Source: JAGKXC01 sp964554385 (GTDB taxonomy: Bacteria > Bacteroidota > Bacteroidia > NS11-12g > UBA955). From it: a DNA stretch of 43,143 bases. Shown here piece after piece: positions 34,709 to 43,143 of the stretch. Within the stretch, counting starts at the first letter, position 1, and the number at the start of each line of letters is the position of its first letter. The stretch lies in NCBI GenBank assembly GCA_964554385.1, contig CAZKOM010000011.1, positions 1 through 43,143 on the forward strand, in the 5' to 3' direction. Position numbers and translations under genes: made by a program. The notes under the pieces are model-generated. The model worked only from the letters and a program-made list of their open reading frames with translations. It was not told the origin of the DNA and did no database searches.

Positions 34709-36703
34709 ATGCAATTCCAACCCAACGACTTATCCGCTACCGAACTGCTAAATCTCTATCGAGGGTTACTCAAACCCCGAATGATTGAAGAAAAGATGCT
34801 GGTGCTGCTTCGTCAAGGCAAGGTAGGAAAATGGTTTAGCGGTATTGGTCAAGAGGCAATTTCCGTGGGTACCACCATGGCTTTGGAGCCCGATGAATAC
34901 GTACTCCCATTGCACCGAAACCTCGGCGTTTTCACCACGCGGTCCATGCCCTTCGCCCGCCTGTTTGCGCAGTGGCAAGGCAAAAAAAGTGGTTATTCCA
35001 AAGGCCGAGAACGCAGCTTTCATTTCGGCAATAACGAGTATTCCATTGTGGGAATGATCTCCCATCTCGGAGCCATGTTGGGTGTAGCAAATGGCATAGC
35101 CCTAGCCCACCTTCTAAATAAAAGAGAAAAAGTAACCGTAGTATTTTCCGGCGATGGAGGAACCTCCGAGGGCGATTTTCATGAAGCCCTGAACGTAGCC
35201 GCCGTCTGGCAGTTGCCCGTGATATTTTTAATTGAAAACAATGGCTATGGCCTCAGTACTCCATCCAACGAACAGTTTCGGTGTAAGCAATTTATCGACA
35301 AAGGCATTGGGTATGGTATGGAAGCCGTTCAAGTGGATGGCAACAATATTTTAGAGATGTACGAAGCCGTGAACAACCTCGCCACCTCCATCCGCAAACA
35401 GCCCAGACCGGTCATTTTGGAGTGCATTACCTTCCGTATGCGTGGACACGAGGAAGCCTCCGGCGTAAAATATGTTCCCCCGCATTTGTTTGAAGAATGG
35501 GGCAAAAAAGATCCGGTGGTCAACTTTGAAAATTTCCTGCTGTCCAACCAAATACTTACACCTACCATCATCGAACAATTTCGGAACGAAATCGCCCAAG
35601 AAATTGAAACCGGTTTGGAAGAGGTTTTCGCCGAAGAGGAGGTAATACCCCATTTGGAAGAAGAATTGGCCGATCGATACGCCCCCTACCCCAGTGATTT
35701 CCCATCCGAGATCCCCAGCCATCCCCCTACGGATGCGGAACAGAAAGAATTGCGTTTGATTGATGCCATCCGCGAAGGACTTTGGCAAGGCATGGAAAAA
35801 CATCCCAACCTGGTGATAATGGGTCAAGATGTGGCGGAATACGGTGGTGTGTTTAAAATAACCGAAGGTTTTTTGGAGAAGTTTGGTAAAGCCCGAGTGA
35901 GAAACACCCCCATCACCGAAAGTTCTATTGTGGGTGCCGGTTACGGACTCAGCATTGCGGGCATGAAAGCGGTGGTAGAAATGCAATTTGCCGATTTCGT
36001 CACCTGTGGTTTCAATCAGATTGTAAACAACTTGGCCAAAAGCCATTACCGCTGGGGACAAGCCGCCGATGTAGTAGTACGCATGCCTACGGGTGCTGGC
36101 GTACAAGCTGGACCTTTCCATTCCCAAAGCACCGAAGCCTGGTTTTACCATGTGCCCGGACTAAAAATATATTATCCATCCAATCCAGCCGATGCAAAAG
36201 GATTGCTGCTTCGCGCCTTGGAAGACCCGAATCCAGTGCTGTTTTTTGAACATAAATACCTGTATCGAAGCATCAGCGGGAACGTACCTGCATCTCCCTA
36301 CCTGATTGATGAAGCCAAAGCTACCGTGCACAACCTTGGCAACGATTGCACCATCATCACCTACGGTTGGGGCGTGCATAAAGCCCTGGAAATTTGCAAA
36401 GAACAATCCATCGGTGCTCGAATTGTGGATTTGAGAACCCTGTTACCTTGGGATCAAGAAACCGTTTTGGCCGAAGTGAAAGAAACAGGTAAAGTTTTGG
36501 TACTTACCGAAGATACCCTTACAGGCAGCATCGCTTCAGACATTGCCGCTTGGATTTCGGAGCATGCCTTCCAGTACCTGGATGCACCGGTAAAGCGCGT
36601 GGGCAGTTTGGATACCGCTGTTCCCTTGGCGAAATCCTTGGAAGACCATTTTCTGCCTTGGAACCGCTTGGCTGTGGCGCTGCAAGAATTAATCGAATTT
36701 TAA
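34709..36703 (+). CDS. 2-oxoacid dehydrogenase E1, fused alpha and beta subunits (branched-chain type)
   Basis: This thiamine-diphosphate enzyme decarboxylates a branched-chain or related 2-oxoacid and passes the acyl group to a lipoyl E2. The 664 residues join both E1 subunits. The alpha part (about 1-340) has VGKWFSGIGQEAISVG, the ThDP motif GDGGTSEGDFHEALN ending in IENNGYG, and the phosphorylation-loop-like ITFRMRGHEEASG. The beta part (about 350-664) has MGQDVAEYGGVFKIT, RVRNTPITESSIVGAGYGLS, VEMQFADFVTCGFNQIVNN, MPTGAGVQAGPFHSQSTEAW, PVLFFEHKYLYR and VDLRTLLPWDQETV. Fused E1 of this kind is common in Bacteroidota; E2 and E3 are not adjacent. Substrate preference cannot be settled by eye. 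The Pif1-like gene begins 6 bases after its stop, so they share a transcript. Confidence 0.95.
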   Translation: MQFQPNDLSATELLNLYRGLLKPRMIEEKMLVLLRQGKVGKWFSGIGQEAISVGTTMALEPDEYVLPLHRNLGVFTTRSMPFARLFAQWQGKKSGYSKGRERSFHFGNNEYSIVGMISHLGAMLGVANGIALAHLLNKREKVTVVFSGDGGTSEGDFHEALNVAAVWQLPVIFLIENNGYGLSTPSNEQFRCKQFIDKGIGYGMEAVQVDGNNILEMYEAVNNLATSIRKQPRPVILECITFRMRGHEEASGVKYVPPHLFEEWGKKDPVVNFENFLLSNQILTPTIIEQFRNEIAQEIETGLEEVFAEEEVIPHLEEELADRYAPYPSDFPSEIPSHPPTDAEQKELRLIDAIREGLWQGMEKHPNLVIMGQDVAEYGGVFKITEGFLEKFGKARVRNTPITESSIVGAGYGLSIAGMKAVVEMQFADFVTCGFNQIVNNLAKSHYRWGQAADVVVRMPTGAGVQAGPFHSQSTEAWFYHVPGLKIYYPSNPADAKGLLLRALEDPNPVLFFEHKYLYRSISGNVPASPYLIDEAKATVHNLGNDCTIITYGWGVHKALEICKEQSIGARIVDLRTLLPWDQETVLAEVKETGKVLVLTEDTLTGSIASDIAAWISEHAFQYLDAPVKRVGSLDTAVPLAKSLEDHFLPWNRLAVALQELIEF

Positions 36704-36709
36704 TATCCG

Positions 36710-38617
36710 ATGAAGTCCGCGGAGTCCACCGAAGAAAATCCCGAATATCTGCTGGCGTCGCAGTTTGTTAACGACACCCATCGCTCTGTGTTCCTCACCG
36801 GTAAGGCCGGCACAGGTAAAACCACTTTTTTACGCAAACTCCTCAAAGAAACCGGGAAAAAAACCGTAGTAGTGGCCCCCACCGGTGTAGCTGCCATCAA
36901 CGCCGGCGGCAGCACCATACACAGTCTATTTGGACTCCCAACCCGTGCATTTTTACCCACTACCGCGGCCTGCGACCCCAACGTTGCCAATAATATCGCT
37001 ATGCTGCGGGAACATTTTCATTATCCCAAAGCCAAACGCGATATCTTCCAAGCATTGGAATTATTGGTCATCGACGAAATTTCCATGGTTCGGGCCGATA
37101 TTCTGGATGCCATCGACCATTCTCTTCGTTTCTCCCGAAACAGCAGTCAGCCCTTCGGCGGGGTTCAACTGCTCATGATTGGCGATTTATACCAGTTGCC
37201 ACCGGTGGTTACCGAATACGAACGGCCCTTGCTGTACGAACATTATTCCTCGGAATTTTTCTTCGCCGCCAAGGTGTATCAGCATATTCAACCCATCACC
37301 ATTGAATTAACCAAAGTATATCGGCAACAAGACAAGAACTTTATAACGCTCCTGAACTTGATTCGAACCAATTCCATGGAAAGTTGGGATTACGAGAATT
37401 TGGCCGAAAAGGTGCAACCCGAGTTCCGCCCCGAAGATAGCGGCTGGATTACCCTCACCACCCACAATAAACAGGCCGAAGCCATCAATGAGCGCGAACT
37501 CCAACGACTGGAAGACCCCGAACAAAACTTCGTAGCCAACGTAAGCGGCGAATTCAATGAATCTTCCTTCCCTACGGATGGCATTTTACGACTTAAAACC
37601 GGGGCTCAGGTAATGTTTGTAAAGAACGATTCTTCTTGGGAACGGCGGTATTTCAATGGGAAAATTGGCACCGTAATAAAGATCGAAAAAACAAAATTGC
37701 ACATCGATTGCAACGACGGTCAGCCGCCCTTGGAGATTGGTAAGGAAACGTGGAAAAACCTTCGATACAGTTTTAACGGAGAGACGCAATCGGTGGATCA
37801 GGAAGAAATTGGGGAATTCCAGCAGTTTCCGGTTCGATTGGCTTGGGCCATTACCATACACAAAAGCCAGGGCTTAACCTTCGAAAAGGCCATGATTGAT
37901 GCGGGAAAGAGTTTCGCTCCGGGTCAGGTGTACGTGGCATTGTCTCGTTGTGTAAGCATGGACGGAATGGTATTAGTCACCCCCATTCGCTCCCAGAACA
38001 TCATCAGTGATTTTCGGATCATCCAATTTTTCGATGCCCAACCCAAGGCGAGGGATTTGGAAGAAATTTTGGAGGAAGAGCGCAAGAAATTCCACCGAAA
38101 CGAATTGAGTTTGGTCTATGGCTTGGGGCATGTACTTCGAAATTTCAACGGGCTGATGGTGGCCATAGCCAAGGAGAAAAACCAAACGGTATCGAGCAAG
38201 GTAAGCGAATTGGCCTATTTGCGGGAGATTTTGATCAACCTAAACGAAACGGCACAGAAGTTTCAGCTGTCGTTGCAGCAAAAATTCCAGCAGCACGATG
38301 CGGAGGAAAAGCAGATACGGGCAGAATTTTCTTCCACGGAAGCCGCTTCGAAGCTCATCATTCAGCAAACGGAGTTAACGCATTGGTTGATGGATCGATG
38401 CAGCAAGGCCGGCAATTATTTTATTGGCCGAATTGAAAAGGATGTGGTAAAGGTGGTGTCGGACACGATGAACCTAAAATCCAAAAACGGCAAATCGGTG
38501 GGAACACAAAAAATCAAGGACCGGGTGGTAGAGTTTCAGGCTTTGTGCTTGCATTACTGCGAAAAACTCCGCCGCGTAAAATACGAAGAAACCCTGCTCT
38601 TCATCCCGGAGGAGTGA
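36710..38617 (+). CDS. Pif1/RecD2-like SF1 DNA helicase
   Basis: This 635-residue ATP-dependent helicase is expected to move 5'-3' on single-stranded DNA. Motif I is FLTGKAGTGKTTFLRKL near residue 28, followed by VVVAPTGVAAINAGGSTIHS (motif Ia), LVIDEISMVRADILDAID (motif II), LLMIGDLYQLPPV (motif III), ELTKVYRQ (motif IV), and WAITIHKSQGLTFEKAMID with GQVYVALSRC (motifs V-VI, UvrD_C2-type). The last 200 residues are a charged helical region ending LRRVKYEETLLFIPEE, usual for Bacteroidota members of this family. It runs 6 bases behind E1. These two genes are noticeably richer in G+C than the cassette that follows. Confidence 0.93.
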   Translation: MKSAESTEENPEYLLASQFVNDTHRSVFLTGKAGTGKTTFLRKLLKETGKKTVVVAPTGVAAINAGGSTIHSLFGLPTRAFLPTTAACDPNVANNIAMLREHFHYPKAKRDIFQALELLVIDEISMVRADILDAIDHSLRFSRNSSQPFGGVQLLMIGDLYQLPPVVTEYERPLLYEHYSSEFFFAAKVYQHIQPITIELTKVYRQQDKNFITLLNLIRTNSMESWDYENLAEKVQPEFRPEDSGWITLTTHNKQAEAINERELQRLEDPEQNFVANVSGEFNESSFPTDGILRLKTGAQVMFVKNDSSWERRYFNGKIGTVIKIEKTKLHIDCNDGQPPLEIGKETWKNLRYSFNGETQSVDQEEIGEFQQFPVRLAWAITIHKSQGLTFEKAMIDAGKSFAPGQVYVALSRCVSMDGMVLVTPIRSQNIISDFRIIQFFDAQPKARDLEEILEEERKKFHRNELSLVYGLGHVLRNFNGLMVAIAKEKNQTVSSKVSELAYLREILINLNETAQKFQLSLQQKFQQHDAEEKQIRAEFSSTEAASKLIIQQTELTHWLMDRCSKAGNYFIGRIEKDVVKVVSDTMNLKSKNGKSVGTQKIKDRVVEFQALCLHYCEKLRRVKYEETLLFIPEE

Positions 38618-38684
38618 TTGGATATTTAAACAATTTCAACTACAAACATAGAAAAACGCAGGTCGATCCATAAATTCGCTTTGC

Positions 38685-39074
38685 ATGAAAACAATCGAAG
38701 TAGTTGCCGGAGTGTTGCAATTTGAAAACAAATTTTTGTGTGTGCAACGCGGTCCGAGTAAATACAACTACATACATCACAAGTTTGAATTTCCAGGTGG
38801 TAAAATTGAAGAAAACGAATCCCATGAAATTGCTTTGAAACGCGAATTATTTGAGGAATTAAATATAGATTCAATTACAATAATAAATAAAATCATTACG
38901 GTAGAGCATCAATATCCTGATTTCAAACTAATCATGCATGCTTATTTGTGTATCCCTAAATCAAACCAACTTACGTTAAAGGAACACATAGATTATAAAT
39001 GGTTCAATGTATCGGAAATGGACACCCTCGATTGGGCCGCTGCCGATATTCCTATAATCAAAGAATTAAAATGA
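38685..39074 (+). CDS. NUDIX hydrolase, MutT-like
   Basis: This is a 129-residue nucleoside-(tri/di)phosphate pyrophosphohydrolase. The NUDIX box is GKIEENESHEIALKRELFEE, with REL-x-EE intact; the box's final Gly is replaced by Asn (EELNI). The N-terminal strand EVVAGVLQFENKFLCVQRG and the core KFEFPGGK are as in MutT-type enzymes that cleanse 8-oxo-dGTP or other modified nucleotides. The stop codon overlaps the start of the downstream PLD-helicase in an ATGA arrangement (39071-39074), so the two are translationally coupled and probably work together. It may clear or supply a nucleotide, or alter a signal, for the helicase-nuclease. The 67 bases upstream show no clear promoter. Confidence 0.92.
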   Translation: MKTIEVVAGVLQFENKFLCVQRGPSKYNYIHHKFEFPGGKIEENESHEIALKRELFEELNIDSITIINKIITVEHQYPDFKLIMHAYLCIPKSNQLTLKEHIDYKWFNVSEMDTLDWAAADIPIIKELK

Positions 39075-41932
39075 ATTTCAACGACTCGCTGCTATACGGA
39101 TTCCAAGATTCAGAAAATTATAACCGGGGATTTTTATCTCCCCGGTTAATTACCAACAATATAGAAAGCAACGACTTAATGAAAAACGTTCTTCGTTCTT
39201 CATTAAATACTTGCGACGAGTATTTATTCAATGTCGCATTCGTAACTAATCAAGGTTTAGCTCAAATTCGTGGTATTTTAGTAGACTTGGATGAACGCAA
39301 TATTAAAGGCAAAATAATTGTCTCGAGTTATCAATATTTTACCGAACCACTCGCTCTTAGTCATTTAATGAAACTAAAGAATGCGGAGGTACGACTAATT
39401 CGTTCATTTGATTCCCATGCTAAATGTTACATGGTGAGTAAAAATCACTATCATGACATTATAGTAGGAAGTAGTAATTTAACTCTACATGCGCTTACCA
39501 AAAGTAACGAATGGAATTTACATGTTGTTTCCAGCTCTAAAGGCGATATTTTTCACCAATTAAACAGGGAATTCAACCATACATGGAGAAATGCAGAACC
39601 ATTAACCGAGTCCATATTAAATTGGTATACGGGATTGTATATTAATAATCGATCCCAACGTCCTAAATTAAAAGATCCAATAATCCCATATGGTAGTAAG
39701 GAACGAATAGTCCCCAACTCAATGCAGGAAAAGGCACTGACAAACCTGGAAAAATTGAGGAAAACTGGCGCTACAAGGGCATTGATAATCTCGGCTACTG
39801 GTACCGGAAAAACCTATTTATCAGCATTTGATGTCCAGAAATTTCGTCCGAAAAAATTCCTTTTCATTGTACACCGTAGGACGATCGCCAAAGCAGCCAT
39901 GGAAACATTTCGATCGCTTTTGTCCGAATCAGTTACTATGGGACTTTATTCGGGTGAACATGTAGAACGTGAGAATGATTATTTATTTGCAACCATTCAA
40001 ACAATAAGTCGAGAAGATCACCTAAAAAAATTCAAACCAGATGAATTTGATTATATTGTAATTGATGAATCCCATCGAAGTGGTGCTGAAAGCTACCAAT
40101 TAATCATTGATTATTTTAAACCCAAATTTTTATTGGGGATGACCGCAACCCCGGAAAGAACCGATACTTTTGATATTTTCAAACTATTCCACAATAATGT
40201 AGCACATGAAATTCGCTTAAATCAAGCCATGAAAGACGATCTGCTTTGCGATTTTCATTATTATGGAATAACGGATATTGAGATTGATAATAAACAAAGC
40301 GATTTAAGAGAATTCACAGAATTAAACTATCAAAGACAAGCGCAACATGTGCTCGAAAAAGTAAAGTACTTTGGTGCAGATTCAAAAACAGTAAGGGGTC
40401 TAGTTTTTTGTTCAACCATTAATCACAGTAAGGCACTTGCCAAATACTTTCAAATAAATGGATATCGTGTTGCTGTGTTAGACAATGAAACACATATTGA
40501 TGACCGTGAAAAACTATTTGATCGTCTAGAATCCGATGATGAAAATACTAAACTCGATTACTTATTTAGTGTAGATGTTTTAAACGAAGGTGTGGATATT
40601 CCGAAGGTAAATCAGGTGGTGATGGTTCGACCAACTCAATCGGCAATAGTATTTGTACAACAACTGGGACGAGGATTAAGGAAAGCAGAAAACAAAGAAT
40701 TTCTAACAGTCTTAGATTTCATTGGTAATTATAAAGATAAGAATTTCTTGATTCCAGTTGCCTTGTTTGGAGATCGTTCTTTTAATAAAGACAAATTGCG
40801 AAGATTAATGGTAAATATGGACCAGTATACACCATTAAGTTCAACCATTAATTTTGACGCAATTGCAAAGGAAAAAATTTTCAAATCAATCGATGAGACT
40901 AAGTTAGATCAGAAGCGTTTTCTCGACTCAGATTATGCATATTTAAAAAGAAAAATCGGTCGAATTCCATTAATGTGTCATTTCCTAAAAGAAGAAGAAC
41001 GCGATCCGTTTACATTTGTTACTTACAGCAAATCCTACGCAAGATATCTAATTAACCAAGAGAAAAGCCTGCCCAAACTAGATGAAAACAAGTTGAAAAT
41101 TTTGGACTATTTGAACATGGAAGTAAATAATGGTAAACGTGTTTTAGAGTCTGCAATTTTACAATACGTTAGTCAAAAAGGCCATTTCAATCGTGAGGAT
41201 TTAATTGAAATTTCCAACCAATTCGGTGTACATTATTCTGAGATTGATTTTCAATCCGCACTAAATAATTTAGAATTCAAATTCAACAAGAACTACAAAC
41301 TAGAAAAATCTATTATTCAAACAGATGGTGATGTTATAAGTTGGTCGTCTGAATTTGCTTCCTATATTCTGACAGATGAATTTTTTAAGGAACTATTAAT
41401 AGATAATATTCAATTTGGTCTTGAATACTTTATAAGGAACCGAAATGAAACTACTACTGATGTTGGTTTTGGACTGTATTCTAAATATTCTCGAAAAGAT
41501 TTCAGTAGAATTGCAAATTTGGAAGCTAACGAAGAAGCTGTAATATTTGGTTATAAAATTTACCCGCACATAATACCTCTTTTTGTAACATTGAAAAAGG
41601 ATTTAAATATTTCAAAAGCTACTCAATACGAGGATTACTTCATTGATCCAAAACATTTTCACTGGATGTCTAAACACAGCAGAGATTTAAACAGCAAAGA
41701 CATTAAAGCATTAATAGAAAATAATTATGACAATCGACCGGTTGTGTTATTTATCCAAAAATCGAAATTGGAAAATGATTTTTACTTTATGGGTAGATTG
41801 CGTCCTGCACTAGATTACGAAAATTTCATTGAAGGTAAAATTGACGGGAAAGGAGTGGTACAAATAACCTGGGAACTACAACACGAATGCCCTGCAAATT
41901 TGTACCAATATTTTAATGCCTTTTTAGGTTAG
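39071..41932 (+). CDS. PLD nuclease-SF2 (DEAD/DEAH) helicase-DUF3427 protein
   Basis: The 953-residue protein starts at ATG 39071; the longer open frame back to 38999 lies within the NUDIX gene. Residues about 30-175 form a single phospholipase-D nuclease domain with the HKD motif H116-A-K118, an Asp in HDIIVGSSN and the S/N turn at 133-136. Residues about 215-560 form an SF2 helicase: ISATGTGKTYLSAF (242-248), YIVIDESHRSG (DESH 332-335), GMTATPERTDTF, FSVDVLNEGVDIPKVN and QQLGRGLRKAENKE. The C-terminal third, about 690-950, fits DUF3427 (HFLKEEERDPFTFVTYSKSY, ENDFYFMGRLRP, HECPANLYQYFNAFLG). Known proteins of this make-up are uncharacterised or suspected in restriction-like defence. Overlap with the NUDIX gene means coupled expression. 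Codon and base usage is markedly more AT-rich than the helicase and E1 genes just upstream, suggesting horizontal arrival. Confidence 0.92.
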   Translation: MNFNDSLLYGFQDSENYNRGFLSPRLITNNIESNDLMKNVLRSSLNTCDEYLFNVAFVTNQGLAQIRGILVDLDERNIKGKIIVSSYQYFTEPLALSHLMKLKNAEVRLIRSFDSHAKCYMVSKNHYHDIIVGSSNLTLHALTKSNEWNLHVVSSSKGDIFHQLNREFNHTWRNAEPLTESILNWYTGLYINNRSQRPKLKDPIIPYGSKERIVPNSMQEKALTNLEKLRKTGATRALIISATGTGKTYLSAFDVQKFRPKKFLFIVHRRTIAKAAMETFRSLLSESVTMGLYSGEHVERENDYLFATIQTISREDHLKKFKPDEFDYIVIDESHRSGAESYQLIIDYFKPKFLLGMTATPERTDTFDIFKLFHNNVAHEIRLNQAMKDDLLCDFHYYGITDIEIDNKQSDLREFTELNYQRQAQHVLEKVKYFGADSKTVRGLVFCSTINHSKALAKYFQINGYRVAVLDNETHIDDREKLFDRLESDDENTKLDYLFSVDVLNEGVDIPKVNQVVMVRPTQSAIVFVQQLGRGLRKAENKEFLTVLDFIGNYKDKNFLIPVALFGDRSFNKDKLRRLMVNMDQYTPLSSTINFDAIAKEKIFKSIDETKLDQKRFLDSDYAYLKRKIGRIPLMCHFLKEEERDPFTFVTYSKSYARYLINQEKSLPKLDENKLKILDYLNMEVNNGKRVLESAILQYVSQKGHFNREDLIEISNQFGVHYSEIDFQSALNNLEFKFNKNYKLEKSIIQTDGDVISWSSEFASYILTDEFFKELLIDNIQFGLEYFIRNRNETTTDVGFGLYSKYSRKDFSRIANLEANEEAVIFGYKIYPHIIPLFVTLKKDLNISKATQYEDYFIDPKHFHWMSKHSRDLNSKDIKALIENNYDNRPVVLFIQKSKLENDFYFMGRLRPALDYENFIEGKIDGKGVVQITWELQHECPANLYQYFNAFLG

Positions 41933-41995
41933 TGAAAAATATTATCAGTCGCGATTAAGTCCATAGGTTAAGAATTTTATAAAACTACGAATTAA

Positions 41996-43102
41996 TTAGA
42001 GATTAATCGCTTTCACGGCGGTTTTAGCGGATTGGGAGGCGGTGTGGACCGAAACCCAGTCTTCGCCATCAGTGAATTCGCTACCGGCAAAAAACACCTT
42101 CCCATCAATACTCTCCCCTAAGGTTTTCACCATTCGCCAATCGGCAAAATCGGACAGGTACCCGCCTTTAATAAACGGTTCTTCGTTCCAATTTTGAACC
42201 GTATGCTTGATATACCGGGAACTTGCTTTGTTGCTGTAAACACTGTCCATCTCGCTAAGGATATAATTTTTCAAATCATTCCCCGATCGCGATATATATT
42301 CTTGGGCCGGCTTGCCTACTACAAATAATCCCAAGATGTTTTTCGACGTATTCTGACCTAAAGCCGCATTGTAATATAACTTTTGGCCGTCGGTTTCGGG
42401 CTTAACCGGGAATATGAATTCGTTATCTCCATAAAAGTTAGACGAAAACTCGAAGAACGCTTTGAACCCATCCCAAACCACCGCATCCTTGATAGCATTT
42501 GCCTTCGATACCGGTAAAACGGGACTAAATGAGATGCTTCCTTCCTTTAGGATTTTTAAGGGCACCGAAACTACTACCTTGTCGGCCGTGAACGTGCCAT
42601 TCGATGTACTCACAATCACCTTATCTCCGGAATAATCGATGGAAGTAACGGCAGTATTGAACCGAATGCTGTCCGACACCGATGGGTGAATGAAATCCTC
42701 AAAAAAGTTGTACCAGGAATAATTTACAAATTTGCGATCGGGAGAATCTAAGATGGTTTGAATATCGATGGTCACCGAATCGTCATTCACGATTTCCTTG
42801 AAAACTCCGGCGTTAGTTTCGATCCATTCGGCACCCAAAGGGATAGGAAAATCGGCAAAATCGGGGTTGATCCGAATTCTACCGCCCCATTGTGGGGATG
42901 CTTCCAATACTTCAACCTGGGTTCCTTGTTGTTTTAATAAATAGGCAGTTGATAGTCCCCCGGCACCCGCTCCAATAACCAACACTTTTCCGGTGAATGG
43001 CCTGTTCGTAGGAATGAAACTCTCGCAAGAAGAAATCGAGCTTTGTAACGGAACGCCTATTCCTAAAATTCCGCAAATTCGTATAAACTCGTTTCGGGTC
43101 AT
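41996..43102 (-). CDS. Flavin amine oxidase-like lipoprotein
   Basis: This is a 368-residue FAD enzyme of the monoamine-oxidase/phytoene-desaturase type. The leader MTRNEFIRICGILGIGVPLQ ends in a lipobox-like SISSC (Cys26), so it is likely an exported lipoprotein; the RNEF start resembles, but does not match, a twin-arginine signal. The dinucleotide-binding motif is KVLVIGAGAGGLSTAYLL (39-56), followed by EVLEASPQWGGRIRI, the substrate-side LGAEWIETNAG and the C-terminal FAD contact GKVFFAGSEFTDGEDWVSVHTASQSA. It is shorter than classical MAO (about 450 residues). Substrate unknown. It converges with the PLD-helicase gene across 63 AT-rich bases that lack a clear terminator. The 41 bases upstream to the window end show no exact -7 box. 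Confidence 0.88.
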   Translation of the reverse strand: MTRNEFIRICGILGIGVPLQSSISSCESFIPTNRPFTGKVLVIGAGAGGLSTAYLLKQQGTQVEVLEASPQWGGRIRINPDFADFPIPLGAEWIETNAGVFKEIVNDDSVTIDIQTILDSPDRKFVNYSWYNFFEDFIHPSVSDSIRFNTAVTSIDYSGDKVIVSTSNGTFTADKVVVSVPLKILKEGSISFSPVLPVSKANAIKDAVVWDGFKAFFEFSSNFYGDNEFIFPVKPETDGQKLYYNAALGQNTSKNILGLFVVGKPAQEYISRSGNDLKNYILSEMDSVYSNKASSRYIKHTVQNWNEEPFIKGGYLSDFADWRMVKTLGESIDGKVFFAGSEFTDGEDWVSVHTASQSAKTAVKAINL

Positions 43103-43143
43103 TAATCAGTTGAAAATAGTTGTGGCAATATCGGTATAAATAC

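Noticed and set aside
35351..36151. 266-residue open frame on the minus strand
   Set aside because: It is antisense to the E1 gene with intact ThDP and beta-subunit motifs; long antisense frames are expected in this codon-biased, richer-G+C stretch.
38999..39070. Longer N-terminus for the PLD-helicase
   Set aside because: The extra 24 residues are encoded within the NUDIX gene in another frame, and ATG 39071 forms the usual ATGA coupling.
39071..41932. Mokosh-type defence (helicase plus PLD)
   Set aside because: Mokosh type II has an SF1-type helicase with the PLD domain at the C-terminus. Here the PLD is N-terminal, the helicase is SF2, and DUF3427 is present.
41933..41995. Terminator or attachment site after the cassette
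   Set aside because: The stretch is AT-rich with only small AT dyads, no stable stem plus T run, and no matching repeat at the left border.

Overview
The window reads as a draft (scaffolded) chromosome segment of a member of the phylum Bacteroidota. The evidence is the fused SecDF, two type IX secretion (T9SS) cargo proteins with gliding-motility-type C-terminal domains plus one with a type A-like tail, a PorP/SprF-family protein, the Bacteroidota-restricted DUF3098 and DUF3127 proteins, an outer-membrane barrel receptor, an ECF sigma factor followed by a membrane-anchored barrel protein, and -7 boxes resembling TAnnTTTG. A narrower placement is not possible by eye. Two runs of N (3345-3354 and 30326-30359) are scaffold gaps, and each interrupts a gene. 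No tRNA, rRNA, CRISPR array, IS element or prophage gene was seen. No gene-free stretch exceeds 300 bases; the longest is about 240 bases, at 10843-11081.

Layout. 1-8659 (minus): purL, an FAD-dependent DAO-family oxidoreductase, a PolX-like protein with a PHP domain, and a GT9 glycosyltransferase broken by the first gap, followed by secDF, which runs off the window. 8722-10842 (minus): a secreted PKD/Ig-type T9SS cargo. 11082-13651 (plus): ftsX, DUF3098, uppP and DUF4159, a tight cell-envelope operon. 13700-19311 (minus): a giant PKD-repeat T9SS cargo, then a PorP/SprF-family barrel with a SPOR-like tail, then an OmpA-family lipoprotein; this looks like an export and anchoring module. 19421-28031 (minus): tamB, a MacB-like permease, an outer-membrane barrel receptor and DUF3127. 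28034-30029 (plus): tsaD and meaB. 30014-34565 (minus): an ECF sigma factor, a protein with one inner-membrane helix and a C-terminal barrel, and a T9SS-type secreted protein broken by the second gap. 34709-38617 (plus): a fused alpha/beta 2-oxoacid dehydrogenase E1 and a Pif1-like helicase. 38685-41932 (plus): a NUDIX hydrolase coupled by an ATGA overlap to a PLD nuclease-SF2 helicase-DUF3427 protein. 41996-43102 (minus): a flavin amine oxidase-like lipoprotein.

Most of the window is housekeeping and envelope biology: protein export (SecDF, TamB, T9SS cargo and partners), peptidoglycan and lipid-carrier metabolism (FtsX, UppP, OmpA and SPOR domains), purine synthesis and tRNA modification. 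The best candidate for an unusual system is the two-gene NUDIX plus PLD-helicase-DUF3427 cassette. It is visibly more AT-rich than the genes upstream of it and has the make-up expected of an anti-phage or nucleic-acid conflict module. A second candidate is the sigma factor/trans-envelope barrel/secreted protein cluster, which could form an envelope-sensing circuit.
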